From assembly GCA_025055765.1 (NCBI GenBank), contig JANWWS010000012.1:62001-126000 (forward strand): a DNA stretch of 64,000 bases, read 5' to 3'. Shown here in pieces: positions 62,898 through 64,000 of the stretch. The position numbers and the translations under genes were made by a program. The notes under the pieces are model-generated. The model was not told the origin of the DNA, ran no database searches, and saw only the letters and a list, made by a program, of their open reading frames with translations. Numbering within the stretch: position 1 is the first letter of the stretch; each line of letters begins with the position of its first letter. The DNA comes from Leptospiraceae bacterium. Its GTDB lineage: Bacteria; Spirochaetota; Leptospiria; Turneriellales; Turneriellaceae.

Positions 62898-63616
62898 AGA
62901 CACCCAAGCGCCTCAAGGGAAATTTTTCCTTCGTAAAAGGCACGACCAATAATAGCACCATAAAGCCCTAATTGTTTGAGACGTTTGAGGTCCTCTATAT
63001 CACGTATACCCCCCGAGGCATAGAGCTTTAGCTCGGTAAATTTCTCTAAAATGTCACCATAAAGCGAAAAATCAGGTCCAGATAACATGCCATCTTTTTT
63101 AATTTGTGTTACAAGAAAATGACGTATGCCTAATTCATACATATCCCTTAAGAAGGGGAAGAGCTCAGCGGAAGCTTTTTTCTCCCACCCCTCGGTTCGA
63201 ATTTCTCTTCCCCAAACATCTACCGCAAGTATGATATTGTTCGGATAGCGCTGCCAAATCTTGTAAAAGGTGTGAGAATCCTGAAAAGGCAGGGAACCTA
63301 AAACCACAAAATCTTCGTTGTTCTTAAGTCCTGCGTCAAAATATTGTTGCACATCAGCTAAGCTACGAATCCCACCTCCCACCTGAAGGGAGAGATTAGT
63401 TTCTTTTTTAATTTTCACAATAAGCTCTCGATGCTGAGGGCTGCCCACACGTGCTCCCGAGAGGTCTACAACATGCACACGCTTGAGTCCTTCCTGTGCA
63501 AGACGCCGTGCAAGTAGTAACGGGTTCTTGTCGTAGACTGTGACCTGATTAAAATTACCCTTGGCAAGCCTCACCACGGCATGGTCTAAAAGATCAATCG
63601 AAATTATGGCGAGCAT
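62894..63616 (-). CDS. hisA: HisA: phosphoribosyl-formimino-AICAR phosphate isomerase
   Basis: The fourth step of histidine synthesis. A 240-aa TIM barrel with Asp8 (IISIDLLDHAVVRLAKG), HVVDLSGARVGSPQ, QVGGGIRSLADVQ, VDVWGREIRTEGW, TQIKKDGMLSGPD and YASGGIRDIEDLK. HisA is favoured over HisF by the TQIKKDG and GGIR context. The truncated gene upstream ends two bases before its start (TAA A ATG). Confidence 0.9.
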   Translation of the reverse strand: MLAIISIDLLDHAVVRLAKGNFNQVTVYDKNPLLLARRLAQEGLKRVHVVDLSGARVGSPQHRELIVKIKKETNLSLQVGGGIRSLADVQQYFDAGLKNNEDFVVLGSLPFQDSHTFYKIWQRYPNNIILAVDVWGREIRTEGWEKKASAELFPFLRDMYELGIRHFLVTQIKKDGMLSGPDFSLYGDILEKFTELKLYASGGIRDIEDLKRLKQLGLYGAIIGRAFYEGKISLEALGCL

Positions 63617-63617
63617 T

Positions 63618-64000
63618 TTACTTCGTCGTTTTGTGAGTTTTTGTTTCTTCTTTTGGAGACTCGGTTCTCTTTGGCTGTTCTGTTAAGAGTTGGCAAAATT
63701 CATGGTAGCGATAGTTAGATTCTTGTGCCAGGTTAAGCATATTTTCTATTTCGTCGTAAAGCTTATCTTGTAGAGACTCCTCTTTTTGCAGGGATTCGTC
63801 TAATAGGAATACACCGTAGAGCCAGACCAAAAGAAGCTCAAAACTTTCTTTATGGAACCACAAAACCTGATCATATAGATGCAGTTGAATGAAGCGCTTT
63901 ACGCTTTCCTGCATGAGAACCTGTTGGACCCACGCATCCCTATTTTGCTGCAATAATATCTCAAAGCAGTCATCAAAAGATAAGAGATTTTCGATAAGCT
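63618..64000 (-). CDS. Helical protein of unknown function, N-terminus beyond window edge
   Basis: The frame is open to the end of the window, so the start lies outside; a TTG at 63953 is only an internal codon. The visible 127 residues are predicted all-helical, with FIQLHLYDQVLWFHKESFEL, ending in a Lys/Thr-rich tail (KETKTHKTTK). It may belong to a small helical family with conserved Trp/His, but I cannot name it. It is followed directly by hisA. Confidence 0.6.
   Translation of the reverse strand, partial: LIENLLSFDDCFEILLQQNRDAWVQQVLMQESVKRFIQLHLYDQVLWFHKESFELLLVWLYGVFLLDESLQKEESLQDKLYDEIENMLNLAQESNYRYHEFCQLLTEQPKRTESPKEETKTHKTTK

Noticed and set aside
1-64000. tRNA, rRNA, CRISPR, insertion sequences, phage genes
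   Set aside because: I scanned for cloverleaf-type ends, repeat-spacer patterns, transposase motifs and integrase motifs and saw none; short tRNAs could be missed by eye.

Overview
The window reads as a chromosomal segment of a diderm bacterium with very compact gene packing. The most likely source is a spirochaete of the Leptospirales (Leptospira/Leptonema/Turneriella-like). This is inferred, not proven. The supporting gene types are a SpoIIE-type phosphatase behind a 7TM-DISM sensor, an orphan PilZ protein, HATPase/STAS partner-switching parts scattered through housekeeping genes, many lipoproteins with loose spirochaete-style lipoboxes, outer-membrane (OM) barrels of the PorV/UPF0164 type, tandem cyclic-nucleotide-binding proteins, and DUF3015/DUF4105 and DUF115 proteins. 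No tRNA, rRNA, transposase, phage gene or CRISPR array was found. Several genes needed their starts moved, and two genes run off the window edges.

Region by region: 1-6006 (minus) is a tightly joined cell-envelope operon of at least seven genes: OM barrels, two lipoproteins, two paralogous membrane proteins and a PorV-like barrel with a C-terminal CsgG-like domain. 6119-10514 carries an orphan OppF-type ATPase, a TPR protein with a degenerate Mrr-like end, OsmC, rhodanese and another CsgG-like/barrel protein. 10571-13027 is a DUF3015-DUF4105 pair; the DUF4105 frame lacks a normal start codon. 13177-17935 holds panC, the SpoIIE phosphatase, a VOC protein, a small membrane protein and a DUF115 protein. 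17911-20215 is a TetR regulator divergent from a long-chain acyl-CoA dehydrogenase and a pterin dehydratase. 20261-27580 has DUF2804, two alpha/beta hydrolases, a membrane protein and serA. 27712-35584 has an alkyladenine glycosylase with a Fur-family regulator, an HATPase protein, PilZ, a sigma-like protein with a zinc-ribbon partner, dapF, an M18 aminopeptidase and an RsbW-like protein. 35574-48302 is metabolic: trpC, murB, glpD, acnD-prpF (methylcitrate pathway), TauE, murI and lysC.

48388-55364 contains STAS and EAL signalling proteins and then the most interesting locus: an apparent metal-uptake operon. A perfect 22-bp palindrome resembling a Fur/Zur operator precedes a His-tailed lipoprotein, an OM barrel, a ZnuA-type binding protein, its ATPase and its permease, with pth joined at the end. 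Together these would form a complete outer-to-inner-membrane import route for zinc or manganese. The remainder (55430-64000) holds ppc, tandem cyclic-nucleotide-binding proteins, an amidohydrolase, a degenerate LytM (amidase-activator-like) protein, secG, hisA and a truncated gene.

Genes commonly overlap by 4 nt on the same strand (ATGA/GTGA), and three convergent pairs share 4 nt so that their stop codons overlap. No gene-free stretch longer than 300 bases remains once starts are corrected.
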